A stretch of DNA of 64,000 nucleotides from Halomonas borealis (GCF_004798905.1 NZ_SDMO01000003.1:124001-188000), one strand, 5' to 3'. Counted from the stretch's first letter, positions 31,767-41,202 are shown. Numbers and translations: made by a program. Notes: generated by a model from the letters alone, not told the origin.

Positions 31767-33788
31767 TCAGGCTCGCTGGCGTTGGATCAGCTCACGGATC
31801 ACGCGGCGTCCGGGGTGCAGGTGGTCGGCCAGCGGCGCCTCCAGGGGCAGCGGTTCATCGCAGATCCGCGAGGCGATGAGTTCGGCGCACAGCGGCGCGC
31901 TGGCGAGCCCGCGGGAGCCGTGGGCGGTACTGATCCACAGCCCCGGGTGGTGGCGGCCGGGCCGTTCCGGCACCCGGGTGGCGTCCTTGGCCAGCACGGC
32001 ATAATCATGTCGCCAGGCGTCGGTGTCCGGCAGCGGGCCGGCGTAGGGTGACTTGTCGGGGCTGGCGGCGCGTACCGCGGCGCGACCCTTCAGGGTGTCG
32101 GCGTATGGCTCGGCGCCGGCCGCCGCCAGCGCCGCCGGGTAGCCGGGCAGGGTGCGCTCGAGTTCGTCGAGGTTGGTGGCATGGTCCGCCTCGCGCGTCG
32201 CCGCATCGGCGTCGTGAGGCACGAAGCTGGCGCCGAAGGTCAGGGTGTCGCCCAGCGGCGGCATGGCGTAGCCGCCGGCGCAGACCACTCGCGCCGGTGC
32301 CGGGGCGCCGCTGGGCAGCGCCAGGCTCGAGATCTGGCCGCGTACCGGCTGCAGGGGCAGGGCGGCGGCCTGGGGGAAGTCGTTGGAGGCGGTCGCCGCG
32401 GCGATCACCACCTGGTCGACCTCGAGCGTGGCATCGTCGTCCAGCGTCAGCCGCCAGCCGGTGTCGTGGGGTGCGAGCTCGCGAACCTCACCCCGGTAAG
32501 CGCTCACTCCGTCGCTCGCCGCCAGCCGGTGGCACAGGGCATCCGGGCGCACGGCGCCGGCCAGCGGGTAGTCGAGCCCGCCGTAGGGCAGCGCCAGGCC
32601 GGCCAGTCGGGTGGCCTCGGCGGCATCGACAGGACGCACCACGCTTTCCGGTAGCGGATGATTGGCGAGGAAGCGGGCCTGGCGGCGCGCCTCGCGCTCG
32701 GTAGGTGCGAGCTGCAGCACACCGCAAGGCGACCAGAGCGTGGCGTCAGGGTCCAGCGCCTCGAGCCAGCGCCGGGTGTGCAGTAGTCCGGCCAGGTAGG
32801 TCCGGCTCTGCCGGTTGGTCTCGGCGGCGAGCTTCACGTAGAGCGCGCCCTGGGCGTTACCCGAGGCGCCGGCGCCGGGTCCCTCGCGGTCGATCAGCGT
32901 CACCGCCACGCCGCGCCGCGCCAGCGCGGCGGCCACGCTGGTGCCGGCGAGCCCGGCGCCGATCACCGCGACGCGGCGTGCCGGAAGAGGCGTGGGCGGC
33001 GTGAACCAGGGCGTAGCCTGGCGGCGCTCATCCACCGGCGGGGTATCGATCTCGCCGGCCAGCATCTCGCGCTTGCGGCCGAAGCCCGGCACCTTTCGCC
33101 AGGCGAAGCCGGCGGCCTTCAGGCCGCGCTTGACCACCCCGGCGCAGGTGAAGGTGGCGAAGGTCGCGCCGGGGCGTGATCGCGCGGCCATGGCGGCGAA
33201 CAGCTCGGGGTGCCACATCTCGGGGTTCTTGGACGGCGCGAAGCCGTCCAGGAACCAGGCATCGACGGCGCCGTCGAGCAGCTGGAGCCGCTCGGTGGTA
33301 TCGCCGAGGTGCAGGTCGAGGGTCACCCGCGCGTCGAGCCATAGGCGATGCACGCCGGCCACCGGCTCGGGCCATTGTTCGATCAGCATGGCGGCGCGCT
33401 CGGCGAGGTCCGGCCAGGCGGCCAGTGCCCGGGCCAGGTCGTCGCGGGCGAGGGGAAACTTCTCGGTGGAGACCAGGTGCAGTCGCGCGCCCGCCGGGGC
33501 ATGCGCATCGAAGCAGGCCCAGGTGCAGAGCATGTTGAGCCCGGTGCCGATGCCGGTCTCGCCGACCACGAAGGGGCGTGGTTCGCGCCAGGAGGCGAAG
33601 CGTTCGGGCAGGCGGTTGGCAGCCAGGAAGACGTGTTCGGTCTCGGCGCGGCCATCGTGGCGCGAGAAGTAGACGTCGTCGAAGGCGCGGGAATGCGGGG
33701 CGCTCTCGCCACTGGCGTCCTGACGCCAGTCGAGGCGGGCGCCTTCCAGGCCGGCCAGCGGCGGCAGGGTGTCGGGGGCGGCGGTCAA
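31767..33788 (-). CDS. mnmC: Bifunctional tRNA mnm5s2U methyltransferase/FAD oxidoreductase MnmC
   Basis: The 673-residue fusion completes mnm5s2U at the tRNA wobble position. The N-terminal MnmD methyltransferase shows GETGIGTGLNMLCTW and WFLDGFAPSKNPEMW, and the C-terminal DAAO-like oxidase begins with RRVAVIGAGLAGTSVAAALARRG (FAD Rossmann). TTG 33788 is chosen because CGGAG precedes it at proper spacing and the length then matches the E. coli enzyme (668). The frame is also open to GTG 33899, which would add 37 residues with no family counterpart. Confidence 0.95.
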   Translation of the reverse strand: MTAAPDTLPPLAGLEGARLDWRQDASGESAPHSRAFDDVYFSRHDGRAETEHVFLAANRLPERFASWREPRPFVVGETGIGTGLNMLCTWACFDAHAPAGARLHLVSTEKFPLARDDLARALAAWPDLAERAAMLIEQWPEPVAGVHRLWLDARVTLDLHLGDTTERLQLLDGAVDAWFLDGFAPSKNPEMWHPELFAAMAARSRPGATFATFTCAGVVKRGLKAAGFAWRKVPGFGRKREMLAGEIDTPPVDERRQATPWFTPPTPLPARRVAVIGAGLAGTSVAAALARRGVAVTLIDREGPGAGASGNAQGALYVKLAAETNRQSRTYLAGLLHTRRWLEALDPDATLWSPCGVLQLAPTEREARRQARFLANHPLPESVVRPVDAAEATRLAGLALPYGGLDYPLAGAVRPDALCHRLAASDGVSAYRGEVRELAPHDTGWRLTLDDDATLEVDQVVIAAATASNDFPQAAALPLQPVRGQISSLALPSGAPAPARVVCAGGYAMPPLGDTLTFGASFVPHDADAATREADHATNLDELERTLPGYPAALAAAGAEPYADTLKGRAAVRAASPDKSPYAGPLPDTDAWRHDYAVLAKDATRVPERPGRHHPGLWISTAHGSRGLASAPLCAELIASRICDEPLPLEAPLADHLHPGRRVIRELIQRQRA

Positions 33789-33891
33789 GGTCGGCTCCGG
33801 GTGAGGCGGGGTCTGGTCAATAATTGATCGATAGCGCCGCGGCGCCTGCGTCTCTGGGCTGGGGCAATGGGTCCGCGGCGTCTTAACAATG

Positions 33892-33929
33892 TTATCCACA
33901 GAAGCTGTGGGGAAAAGCCTTGTTGATAA
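33892..33929. promoter_or_regulatory. Cluster of DnaA-box-like 9-mers upstream of mnmC
   Basis: TTATCCACA at 33892-33900 is a consensus DnaA box. TGTTGATAA at 33921-33929 is the reverse complement of TTATCAACA, one base off consensus. TGTGGGGAA at 33906-33914 is a weaker third match. They sit in the promoter region of mnmC and the short gap before yciI. Confidence 0.5.
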
Positions 33930-34009
33930 GCGCCGTCACGGCGATGCCCACAGGCGCCCGTCGTGCCGGCGGTGCTCTGCCGGTCGCGCGGGGCTTCATA
34001 TGGCGTGGT

Positions 34010-34309
34010 TCAGGGGAGGGCCTTGTTGAAGGGTTTGACCGTCACCCGGGCGTAGACGCCGGCGATGATGTAGGGGTCGGCGTCGGCCCAGGCCTGGGCG
34101 TTTTCCAGGTCATCGAACTCGGCGACCACCAGGCTGCCGCTGAAGCCGGCCTCGCCGGGCGCCTCGCTATCGATGGCCGGATGGGGCCCGGCCAGTATCA
34201 GGCGGCCCTCGTCGCGCAGCCGCTCGAGGCGGGCCAGATGATCGGGGCGGGCGGCCAGGCGGCGTTCCAGACTGTCGTTCACATCTTCACTGATGATGGC
34301 GTAGAGCAT
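34010..34309 (-). CDS. yciI: YciI family protein
   Basis: The 99-residue protein is YciI-like: [28 protein letters not shown] with the conserved Asp/His pair, [22 protein letters not shown] and [12 protein letters not shown]. The family adopts a ferredoxin-like alpha-beta barrel fold and has no settled enzymatic role. The start at 34309 fits the family; the frame extends to 34444 without similarity. It is divergent from rnm-yciO. Confidence 0.92.
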   Translation of the reverse strand: MLYAIISEDVNDSLERRLAARPDHLARLERLRDEGRLILAGPHPAIDSEAPGEAGFSGSLVVAEFDDLENAQAWADADPYIIAGVYARVTVKPFNKALP

Positions 34310-34480
34310 CTCGGGATGTCCTCGGCGATTGTCGTATCGACCCGGTGGGCCGCCCTGAGCGCTGGGTATCGCTCGTGCACGCGTCGACGGCGCACCAGGC
34401 GAGCGAGCGGCTCGGTTGACCGGGATGGGTCGGGCGAGCACCATGGCTGCTATATTCTGTCAAAGACACCTGCCCGCGTC

Positions 34481-35392
34481 ATGCCGATACCAGCACTTCC
34501 CGTGCGTTTCGAGGGGGGCGACTCCCTCAGCATCGATCTACACATGCATTCCACCGCCTCGGACGGCGCCTTGTCGCCGACGGGCCTGGTGGCGCTGTGT
34601 CGCGATCGTGGCCTCACCCATATCGCCTTGACCGACCATGACACCATGGATGGCGTGGGCGAGGCGGTACAGGCCGGCGAGGCGTCGGGGCTCGCCGTGT
34701 TGCCGGCGACCGAGCTCTCGACCCAGTGGCGTGGCATCAACCTGCACGTGGTGGGGTTGCTGCCCGAGGGCGCTCGCGGCGCGCTTGCCGAGGGGCTCGT
34801 CGCCCAGGCCGATGCCCGGGAGAAACGCGCGGTGACCATCGCCGCGCGCCTGGAGAAGATCGGCCTCGACGATGCCCTGGCCCGGGCTCGCGAGCAGGCC
34901 GGTTCCGAGCGTCCGCTGGGGCGCCCTGACTTCGCCCGGGCGCTCGTCGCGGCGGGGCTGGTGCCCGATGTGGGCACGGCCTTCGCGAAGCATCTGGGCA
35001 ACGGCAAGGCCGGCGACGTCAAGGCGCTGTGGCCCCATCTGCGCGAGGGCGTGCGCTGGATCGTCGAGTCGGGCGGCATCGCGGTGCTGGCGCACCCGCT
35101 GCGTCACAAGCTGACCCGTCGCAAGCGAGGCCTGCTGCTGGACGATTTCGGCGCCGCCGGCGGCCGCGCCGCCGAGCTGATCAGCGGTTTCCAGAACGCC
35201 GATGTCACCCGCGATCTGGCCCGTCAGCTCCAGGAGCGCGACCTGCTGGCCTCGCTGGGCAGCGACTTCCACTTCCCCGGCGGGCATCTGTCGCCGGGCA
35301 GCATGAGCCCGCTACCGCGAACCGCGGTGGCCCCGGTCTGGACCCATCCGCGGCTGGCGGCCTGGATCGACCGGGCGGCCCCCGCGGCCTGA
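34481..35392 (+). CDS. rnm: PHP-domain 5'-3' exoribonuclease RNase AM (YciV)
   Basis: The 303-residue protein has the PHP metal-binding motifs: DLHMHSTASDG near residue 20, TDHDTMDG, LAHPLRHK and the late GSDFHFPG. E. coli YciV/RNase AM matures the 5' ends of ribosomal RNAs and also hydrolyses 3',5'-bisphosphonucleotides. The start at 34481 gives the family length; the frame is open much further upstream through non-homologous sequence. It precedes yciO by 57 bases, an order shared with E. coli. Confidence 0.9.
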   Translation: MPIPALPVRFEGGDSLSIDLHMHSTASDGALSPTGLVALCRDRGLTHIALTDHDTMDGVGEAVQAGEASGLAVLPATELSTQWRGINLHVVGLLPEGARGALAEGLVAQADAREKRAVTIAARLEKIGLDDALARAREQAGSERPLGRPDFARALVAAGLVPDVGTAFAKHLGNGKAGDVKALWPHLREGVRWIVESGGIAVLAHPLRHKLTRRKRGLLLDDFGAAGGRAAELISGFQNADVTRDLARQLQERDLLASLGSDFHFPGGHLSPGSMSPLPRTAVAPVWTHPRLAAWIDRAAPAA

Positions 35393-35449
35393 TGGCCGGC
35401 GTGCGCCGGCACGAATCACACGCGTGATCCACGAGAACAGGGAGTGCCC

Positions 35450-36073
35450 ATGAGCCAGTTCTTCCAGGTCCACCCGGACAATCCCCAGAAGCGCCTCATC
35501 GACCAGGCGGTGCAGATCATCCGCGATGGCGGTGTGATCGCCTACCCGACCGATTCCGGTTACGCCCTGGGGTGCCACCTGGGCGACAAGAAGGCCGTCG
35601 AGCGCATCAAGTGGCTGCGTTCGCTGGACGACAAGCACAACTTCACCCTGGTGTGTGCCGACCTCTCCGAGATCGGCACCTACGCCAAGGTCGATAACGC
35701 CGTCTTCCGGCTGCTCAAGGCGCATACGCCCGGGGCCTACACCTTCATCCTGCAGGCCACCAACGAGGTGCCGCGCCTGCTGTTGCACCCCAAGCGCCGC
35801 TCGATCGGCGTGCGGGTGCCCGACCACAACATCACCCGCGCGCTGCTCGATACGCTCGGTGAACCGCTGATGAGCGTGACCCTGATCCCCGACGGCGAAG
35901 CACTGCCGATGACCGATGCCGAGGAGATTCGTGATCGCTTCGGCGCTCACCTGTCGCTGATCATCGATGGCGGCGCCTGTCACCTGGAGCCGACCAGCGT
36001 GATCGACCTGCGCGAGCTGCCGCCCACGGTGGTACGCGAAGGACGCGGAGACGTCTCGCCTTTTCAGGCATGA
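35450..36073 (+). CDS. yciO: Sua5/YciO/YrdC family protein YciO
   Basis: The 207-residue protein belongs to the Sua5/YrdC/YciO superfamily. GGVIAYPTDSGYALGCHLGDKKAVERI is the conserved N-terminal motif, and TFILQATNEVPRLL with IGVRVPDH follows. It is the YciO branch, not TsaC proper, whose activity in threonylcarbamoyl-adenylate synthesis is reported to be weak. The start at ATG 35450 is preceded by GGGAG at 5 bases. A strong terminator follows. Confidence 0.92.
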   Translation: MSQFFQVHPDNPQKRLIDQAVQIIRDGGVIAYPTDSGYALGCHLGDKKAVERIKWLRSLDDKHNFTLVCADLSEIGTYAKVDNAVFRLLKAHTPGAYTFILQATNEVPRLLLHPKRRSIGVRVPDHNITRALLDTLGEPLMSVTLIPDGEALPMTDAEEIRDRFGAHLSLIIDGGACHLEPTSVIDLRELPPTVVREGRGDVSPFQA

Positions 36074-36098
36074 TCGCCTGACACACGCGCATGCTTCG

Positions 36099-36136
36099 AA
36101 CCGGCTCAGACCCGACGGGTCTGGGCCGGTTTTTTG
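36099..36136 (+). terminator. Intrinsic terminator after yciO
   Basis: CCGGC-T-CAGACCC pairs with GGGTCTG-G-GCCGG around a short loop, flanked by AA and followed by six T residues. It closes the rnm-yciO transcript. Confidence 0.9.
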
Positions 36137-36300
36137 TTGGGCTGGGGAAGGAGTGAAGCGAGGCGATGTTGGTCATGGGTGTTGTTTGAATGTGCAATAA
36201 AAATAAAATATGATCCAGGCGTCTTGCTTCGATAACAAGGTGTAATGGGATGGCGGGTGAACGGCTCGTCCTCGCAAGCACCCATGACAAGGAAACTCCT

Positions 36301-37074
36301 ATGCCGATGCCTGCTTACTCCCGTGTCGCCATGCTGGCCGGGCTGATGGCCTTGCCGCTAGCCGCCCCAGCCGTCGCCGCCGACAACGATTCCATGGGCT
36401 GCGCCCAACACGCCTACGCGATGGGCCTGCGCTATCAGCAACAGTCCGCCGAAGTCGCCGCTCTGCAGCGCCAGGGATTCGCCCTGGCTCGCTATCGGCT
36501 CGAAGATCGGCTGGAGGCCTTGGGCGAAGGCGTTGCCCCGGCGATCATCACCGACCTCGATGAAACGGTGATCGACAACAGCGCATTGCTGGCCCGTGAC
36601 ATGGCCGAGTGCCATGACTTCACCGCCTGGGATACCTGGAAGCGCTGGGAGCGTGAGGGTGAACCGAGCCTGATCCCCGGTGCCAAGGCCTTCCTGGACT
36701 ATGCCGATGAGCAGGGCGTGGCGGTTTTCTACGTGTCCGACCGCTACCAGGAGAACGAGGCCGACACCCTCGCCACCCTGAAGGCCCTCGATCTGCCTCA
36801 GGTCAGCGCGGACAGCGTCATGCTGCTCGGCCCGCCCAAGGCGGAGCGCCGTGCCGCGGTGGTCGAGAACCATACGCTGGTGATGCAGCTCGGTGATTCC
36901 CTGCATGACTTCGCCGGCGAGTTCGGCGACGCGGAGCTCGCCGGTCAGCACGACCTCGTCGAAGAGCATGCCGATCGCTTCGGCCAGGATTGGATCGTCT
37001 TCCCCAACGCGGCTTACGGCGATTGGAGCGAAGCAGAGCTCGACGCCTGGGAGGCGCCGCTCGAGGTCGAATGA
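36301..37074 (+). CDS. Periplasmic HAD-IIIB acid phosphatase / 5'-nucleotidase, e(P4) family
   Basis: The 257-residue protein is exported: the signal peptide ends AAPAVAADN. HAD motif I is IITDLDETVIDNS (nucleophile Asp), motif II FYVSDRYQ, motif III the Lys in GPPKAERR, and motif IV QLGDSLHDFAG. This is the class C acid phosphatase/e(P4) family, which removes phosphate from nucleotides in the periplasm. Unlike the Haemophilus e(P4) it has no lipobox Cys, so it should be soluble. The upstream region is AT-rich with AAATATGAT as a possible -10. Confidence 0.88.
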   Translation: MPMPAYSRVAMLAGLMALPLAAPAVAADNDSMGCAQHAYAMGLRYQQQSAEVAALQRQGFALARYRLEDRLEALGEGVAPAIITDLDETVIDNSALLARDMAECHDFTAWDTWKRWEREGEPSLIPGAKAFLDYADEQGVAVFYVSDRYQENEADTLATLKALDLPQVSADSVMLLGPPKAERRAAVVENHTLVMQLGDSLHDFAGEFGDAELAGQHDLVEEHADRFGQDWIVFPNAAYGDWSEAELDAWEAPLEVE

Positions 37075-37110
37075 TCTCGTGATCTCAAGGACGCGACACG
37101 ACGCCTCGGG

Positions 37111-38001
37111 TCACTCCCGGGGCGTCGTGTCGTTCGGGGGTGCCGCGTCGCGTGGGTCGGCGGTTTCCTCGTCGAGCCAGGTACCGCACTTGAGGCAGTA
37201 GCGGGCGTTGTGCTCGTGACGGTCATGGCCGCAGCCGGGGCAGGCCTCGTCGGAGTAGCGGTCGGCGCGGATCGAGCGGATGACCTCGGCGGAGAACACG
37301 CCGGTGGGCACGGCGATGATCGCGTAGCCGGTCAGCATCACCATGACCGAGATGGCCCGGCCCAGCGGCGTCACCGGTGTGATATCGCCATAGCCCACCG
37401 TGGTCAGCGTCACCACGGCCCAGTAGATGGCGGTGGGAATGCTGGTGAAACCGGCCTCGGCGGGCTCGATCAAGTAGATCAGCGAGGCGAAGATGGTCAC
37501 CAGCATCAGCACGGTGAACAGGAACAGGAAGATCTGGTGGCTGCTGCGCACCAGGGCATCGATCAGCAGTCGCCCCTCGCCGACGAACTCCATCAGCCGC
37601 AATACCCGGAAGATGCGCAGGGTGCGCAGCAGGCGTACCACCACCAGCGACTGGGCGCCGGGGACCACCAGAGCTAGCCAGGTGGGCAGGATGGCTAGCA
37701 GGTCGATGATGCCGTAGAAGCTTCTCAGGTACTGCCAGGGGCGTTCCAGGCAGTAGAGTCGGATCGCGAGTTCGGCGGTGAACAGCAGGGTGAAACCCCA
37801 TTCGAGCAGCCGGAACTCGCCGCTGTAGACGGCGTCCAGCCAGGGAACGCTCTCCAGCATCACCACCAGCACACTGGCCAGGATGACGCCGATCAGGGCG
37901 ATGTCGAAGCCCTTGGCCAGCGGGGTGTCCGATTCGAAGATGACCTGAAAGACGCGGGTGCGCCAGGCACCCGTGGCGGGCTTGAAGCGATCGTGATTCA
38001 C
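37111..38001 (-). CDS. Voltage-gated potassium channel-like ion transporter with zinc-ribbon tail
   Basis: The 296-residue protein has six transmembrane segments. S4 is VVRLLRTLRIFRVLRL with regularly spaced Arg, and the pore filter is TTVGYGDIT. The C-terminus carries CPGCGHDRHEHNARYCLKCG, a CxxC...CxxC zinc-ribbon, in the cytoplasm instead of the usual RCK or cyclic nucleotide domain. A GTG at 38001 starts translation. The selectivity filter predicts potassium flux. Confidence 0.9.
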   Translation of the reverse strand: MNHDRFKPATGAWRTRVFQVIFESDTPLAKGFDIALIGVILASVLVVMLESVPWLDAVYSGEFRLLEWGFTLLFTAELAIRLYCLERPWQYLRSFYGIIDLLAILPTWLALVVPGAQSLVVVRLLRTLRIFRVLRLMEFVGEGRLLIDALVRSSHQIFLFLFTVLMLVTIFASLIYLIEPAEAGFTSIPTAIYWAVVTLTTVGYGDITPVTPLGRAISVMVMLTGYAIIAVPTGVFSAEVIRSIRADRYSDEACPGCGHDRHEHNARYCLKCGTWLDEETADPRDAAPPNDTTPRE

Positions 38002-38038
38002 GGCGTTCCCTCGTTCTGGGGCGTCCCTGCCCCGTTCT

Positions 38039-38905
38039 TCAGCCCAGTTCGACGGCGTCGGGCAGGCCGCGTGACAGGCTGAACAGCCGGCGGCCGGTGT
38101 CGGCGGTCAGCCAGTCGTCGTGTTGCAGGGCCTCGGCCAGTCGCTGCGCCGGTTCGCGCGCTGCGGGATGGCGCTCGGCCAGCGTCAGCAAGGCCTCGCG
38201 GGCGGCCTCGCGATAGCTACTGTCGCCGGTATCGGCATGGGCGTCCAGAGCGACCACGGCGCGGTGTAGCCAGGCGGCGGGTGACCCTCCGTCGGGCAGC
38301 GTCCAGTGCCCTGCCAGCAAAGCGCCGCCGCGGGCGGCCTTGCTGGTATCGGAGGGACGCAGGGGGAGCGTGTCGGCGAGGGCGTCGGCGAGCTCGAAAA
38401 GGGCGCCGGGGTCGCCGTCCTTGAGCTCGAGTTCGAGCTCGCGGATCGGCACCTGGCGGTCGTCGCTCTTGACCTCGCCGAGATCCAGTGCGACCTCGAC
38501 GGTGCTGCCGTGGCCTTCCCACCACCAGGTCTCGCGCACGAAATCGGTAGCAAAGCAGGGGACGAGCCGGCCCAGGACGCCTTCGCCCAAGGCTCGGATG
38601 GGAGGCAGCTCGGCGAGCCGGGCGAGGTCGAGGCCCGGGCCGATCACTTCCCACTCCCACTCGCCGCGGGTCGACAGGCCGCCGCTGCCTTGGCCGCTGG
38701 TCTTCAGCGTCTGCAACAGTCGTCCGTCGGCATGACGCAGGCGCAGCGCCATGCGCTCGGCCTCCAGACGGCCATCCGCGGTATCGAAGTAGGTGTTGCC
38801 CAGACGGGTGATGTGAGAGCTGAGGCCGGCGAGCCGGGGGTGCCGGCGTAGGGCATCGGGGCCAGGGAAGGCCAGGGCCAGCTTGAGTTCGATCTCTTGT
38901 GCCAT
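38039..38905 (-). CDS. CYTH domain protein (inorganic triphosphatase-like)
   Basis: The 288-residue protein opens with MAQEIELKLAL, the ExExK motif of CYTH triphosphate tunnel enzymes, followed by NTYFDTADGRL, MALRLRHADGR and LKTSG, and the acidic ELELELKDGD strand. It resembles the N-terminal half of E. coli YgiF, which hydrolyses tripolyphosphate; a shortened CHAD-like remnant may form the C-terminus (about residues 205-288). It is divergent from the phosphate uptake pair, which fits a phosphate theme. Confidence 0.85.
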   Translation of the reverse strand: MAQEIELKLALAFPGPDALRRHPRLAGLSSHITRLGNTYFDTADGRLEAERMALRLRHADGRLLQTLKTSGQGSGGLSTRGEWEWEVIGPGLDLARLAELPPIRALGEGVLGRLVPCFATDFVRETWWWEGHGSTVEVALDLGEVKSDDRQVPIRELELELKDGDPGALFELADALADTLPLRPSDTSKAARGGALLAGHWTLPDGGSPAAWLHRAVVALDAHADTGDSSYREAAREALLTLAERHPAAREPAQRLAEALQHDDWLTADTGRRLFSLSRGLPDAVELG

Positions 38906-39014
38906 GGACGGGCTGCCTCGTTTGCAGGTGCGTGGAGATTCGATGATTTTCTCATGACGCCGGCGCGGGCAGTCACTATACTGATGCCGCCATTTCCAAG
39001 TGCCTAGATGCCCC

Positions 39015-39695
39015 ATGGTGACATCCAATCCTTTGTCGGCGATGTTCGGTCGCTCGCCATTCCAGCCGTTGCTGGCTCATATCGTCAAGGTCGGCGACTG
39101 CGCAGAAGCCCTGCCGCCGTTCTTCGAGGCCACCCTCACGGGAGACTGGCAGGAAGCCGCCCGACAGCGTGAGTCGATTACCCGGCTCGAACACGAGGCC
39201 GACGAGCTCAAGACCGAGCTGCGCCTCAATCTTCCCAATACCATGTTCCTGCCGGTGTCGCGTTCCGACCTGCTGGACCTGATCAGTGTCCAGGACAAGA
39301 TCGCCAACAAGGCGCGGGACATCACCGGCATCATGCTGGGCCGCCGCATGCAGATGCCCGACGAGCTCGCCCAGCCGATGCGCGACTACATACGTACCTC
39401 GGTGGCTTGCGTCGCCCAGGCGCGCGTCGCCCTGGAAGAGCTCAAGGACCTGCTCGAGTCCGGTTTCGGTCGTAATGTCTCCGAGGTGATGCAGACGTTG
39501 ATCCGTGAGCTGCACACCCTGGAGCAGCAGACCGACGAGCAGCAGGTCGCCATCCGTCGCCAGCTTTTCACCCTCGAGGGCGAGCTGCCCCCGGTGGACG
39601 TGATGTTCCTCTACAAGATCATCGACTGGGTCGGTGAGCTGTCCGATCGCGCCGAGCGCGTCGGTAGCCGCCTTCAGATCATGACGGCCAACTGA
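39015..39695 (+). CDS. TIGR00153/DUF47 PhoU-like protein
   Basis: The 226-residue all-helical protein is a DUF47 (PhoU-like) member. SITRLEHEADELKTELRLNLPNTMFLPVSRSDLLDLI is the family signature with its metal-binding Glu and Asp. Such proteins are encoded with Pit transporters and are thought to modulate phosphate uptake. It precedes pit by 59 bases. ATG 39015 is preferred over an in-frame GTG at 39000. Confidence 0.92.
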   Translation: MVTSNPLSAMFGRSPFQPLLAHIVKVGDCAEALPPFFEATLTGDWQEAARQRESITRLEHEADELKTELRLNLPNTMFLPVSRSDLLDLISVQDKIANKARDITGIMLGRRMQMPDELAQPMRDYIRTSVACVAQARVALEELKDLLESGFGRNVSEVMQTLIRELHTLEQQTDEQQVAIRRQLFTLEGELPPVDVMFLYKIIDWVGELSDRAERVGSRLQIMTAN

Positions 39696-39754
39696 GCGGG
39701 AATCTCCCGTAACCATAACCGCCACCTTCTGACCCGATACAAGGTTTCCGTCCT

Positions 39755-41020
39755 ATGTCGATCATCGCGCAACACGGCGACATCTTCATCATCCTCGCCT
39801 GTGCCTTCGGCTTCTTCATGGCCTGGGGGGTGGGTGCCAACGACGTGGCCAACGCCATGGGCACCTCCGTCGGCTCCAAGGCCATCACCATCAAGCAGGC
39901 GATCATCATCGCCGTGATCTTCGAGTTCCTCGGTGCCTGGCTGGCCGGGGGCGAGGTGACCAACACCATCCGCAAGGGCATCATCGATACGACCCAGCTC
40001 GAGGACGATCCGCAGTTGCTGGTCTACGGCATGCTGGCCTCGCTGCTGGCGGCGGCGACCTGGCTGTTGATCGCCTCGATGCGGGGCTGGCCGGTTTCTA
40101 CCACCCATTCCATCGTCGGCGCCATCGTGGGCTTCGGCGCCGTCGGTCTGGGGGCCTCCACCGTGGACTGGGGCGGTGTGGGGAAGATCGCCGCCAGCTG
40201 GGTGGTCTCGCCGCTGATGTCGGGCTCGATCGCCTTCATGCTGTTCAAGTCGGTCCAACACCTGATCTTCGAGAACCGCGACCCCTTCGCGGCGGCCAAG
40301 CGTTATGTGCCGATGTATGTCTTCATGGTCGGCTTCATCGTCGCCATGGTCACCCTGACCAAGGGGCTCAAGCATGTCGGGCTCGAACTCGGCTTCGGCG
40401 AGAGTCTGCTCTACGCGACTGGAGTCGGTGTCGGCGTGATGCTGCTGGGAGGGCTGCTCGAACGCCGTGTGGGCAATGAGAGGCGCCAGGACGATGCCTT
40501 CGGCTTCGGTGGTGTCGAGCGCGTGTTCGGCGTGCTGATGCTGTTCACCGCCTGCGCCATGGCCTTCGCACACGGCTCCAACGACGTGGCCAATGCCGTC
40601 GGGCCGCTGGCCGCGGTGATGACCGTCGTGCAGAGCGGGGGACAAGTCGGCGGCGAGGCGTTGGTGCCATGGTGGGTGCTGGTGCTGGGTGGCGGCGGCA
40701 TCGTCGTCGGCCTGGTGACCTATGGTCACAAGGTGATCGCCACCGTGGGCACCGGCATCACCGAGCTGACCCCGAGCCGTGGCTTCGCCGCCACGCTGGC
40801 GGCCGCCACCACCGTGGTGCTGGCCTCCGGCACCGGGCTACCGATCTCCACCACCCAGACCCTGGTCGGCGCGGTGCTGGGCGTGGGCCTGGCGCGTGGC
40901 ATGGCGGCGCTCAACCTGCGCGTGATCGGCACCATCGTGATGTCGTGGCTGATCACCCTGCCGGCCGGCGCGATCCTGGCGATCGTCTTCTTCTTCATGC
41001 TGAAGGGCATGTTCGGCTAA
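39755..41020 (+). CDS. pit: Inorganic phosphate transporter Pit
   Basis: The 421-residue PiT-family symporter has two inverted repeats, each with the signature GANDVANAMGTSVGS near residue 28 and HGSNDVANAVGPLAAV near residue 275. About ten transmembrane segments are visible with a short central cytoplasmic loop. It imports phosphate with H+ or Na+ at low affinity. DUF47 upstream forms the usual pair, and a terminator follows 31 bases after the stop. Confidence 0.95.
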   Translation: MSIIAQHGDIFIILACAFGFFMAWGVGANDVANAMGTSVGSKAITIKQAIIIAVIFEFLGAWLAGGEVTNTIRKGIIDTTQLEDDPQLLVYGMLASLLAAATWLLIASMRGWPVSTTHSIVGAIVGFGAVGLGASTVDWGGVGKIAASWVVSPLMSGSIAFMLFKSVQHLIFENRDPFAAAKRYVPMYVFMVGFIVAMVTLTKGLKHVGLELGFGESLLYATGVGVGVMLLGGLLERRVGNERRQDDAFGFGGVERVFGVLMLFTACAMAFAHGSNDVANAVGPLAAVMTVVQSGGQVGGEALVPWWVLVLGGGGIVVGLVTYGHKVIATVGTGITELTPSRGFAATLAAATTVVLASGTGLPISTTQTLVGAVLGVGLARGMAALNLRVIGTIVMSWLITLPAGAILAIVFFFMLKGMFG

Positions 41021-41051
41021 GCGCCGAGCAGTAAGCGCCGCACGACACGGC

Positions 41052-41082
41052 AACCCGAAGGCCCCGGCCTTCGGGTTTTCTT
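41052..41082 (+). terminator. Intrinsic terminator after pit
   Basis: AACCCGAAGGC pairs with GCCTTCGGGTT over a CCCC-type loop and is followed by TTCTTAT. Confidence 0.88.
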
Positions 41083-41202
41083 ATGCCTCGGGCGGCTTTA
41101 CGCTGCTGATTCGCAGCTCGCAGGCTTGTTGGTGCCGCCGTTTTCATGCGTCTGGTATAGTCAAGGCTCTCGCTTCCCTTCACCTGCTGCCGGAGTGCGG
41201 CC

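Noticed and set aside
33789..33899. Upstream extension of MnmC to a GTG at 33899
   Set aside because: The extra 37 residues are Pro/Thr/Arg-rich without family similarity; TTG 33788 has a ribosome site and gives the normal length.
33892..33929. Chromosomal replication origin at the DnaA-box cluster
   Set aside because: No dnaA, dnaN or rpmH gene, no AT-rich unwinding element and only one perfect box.
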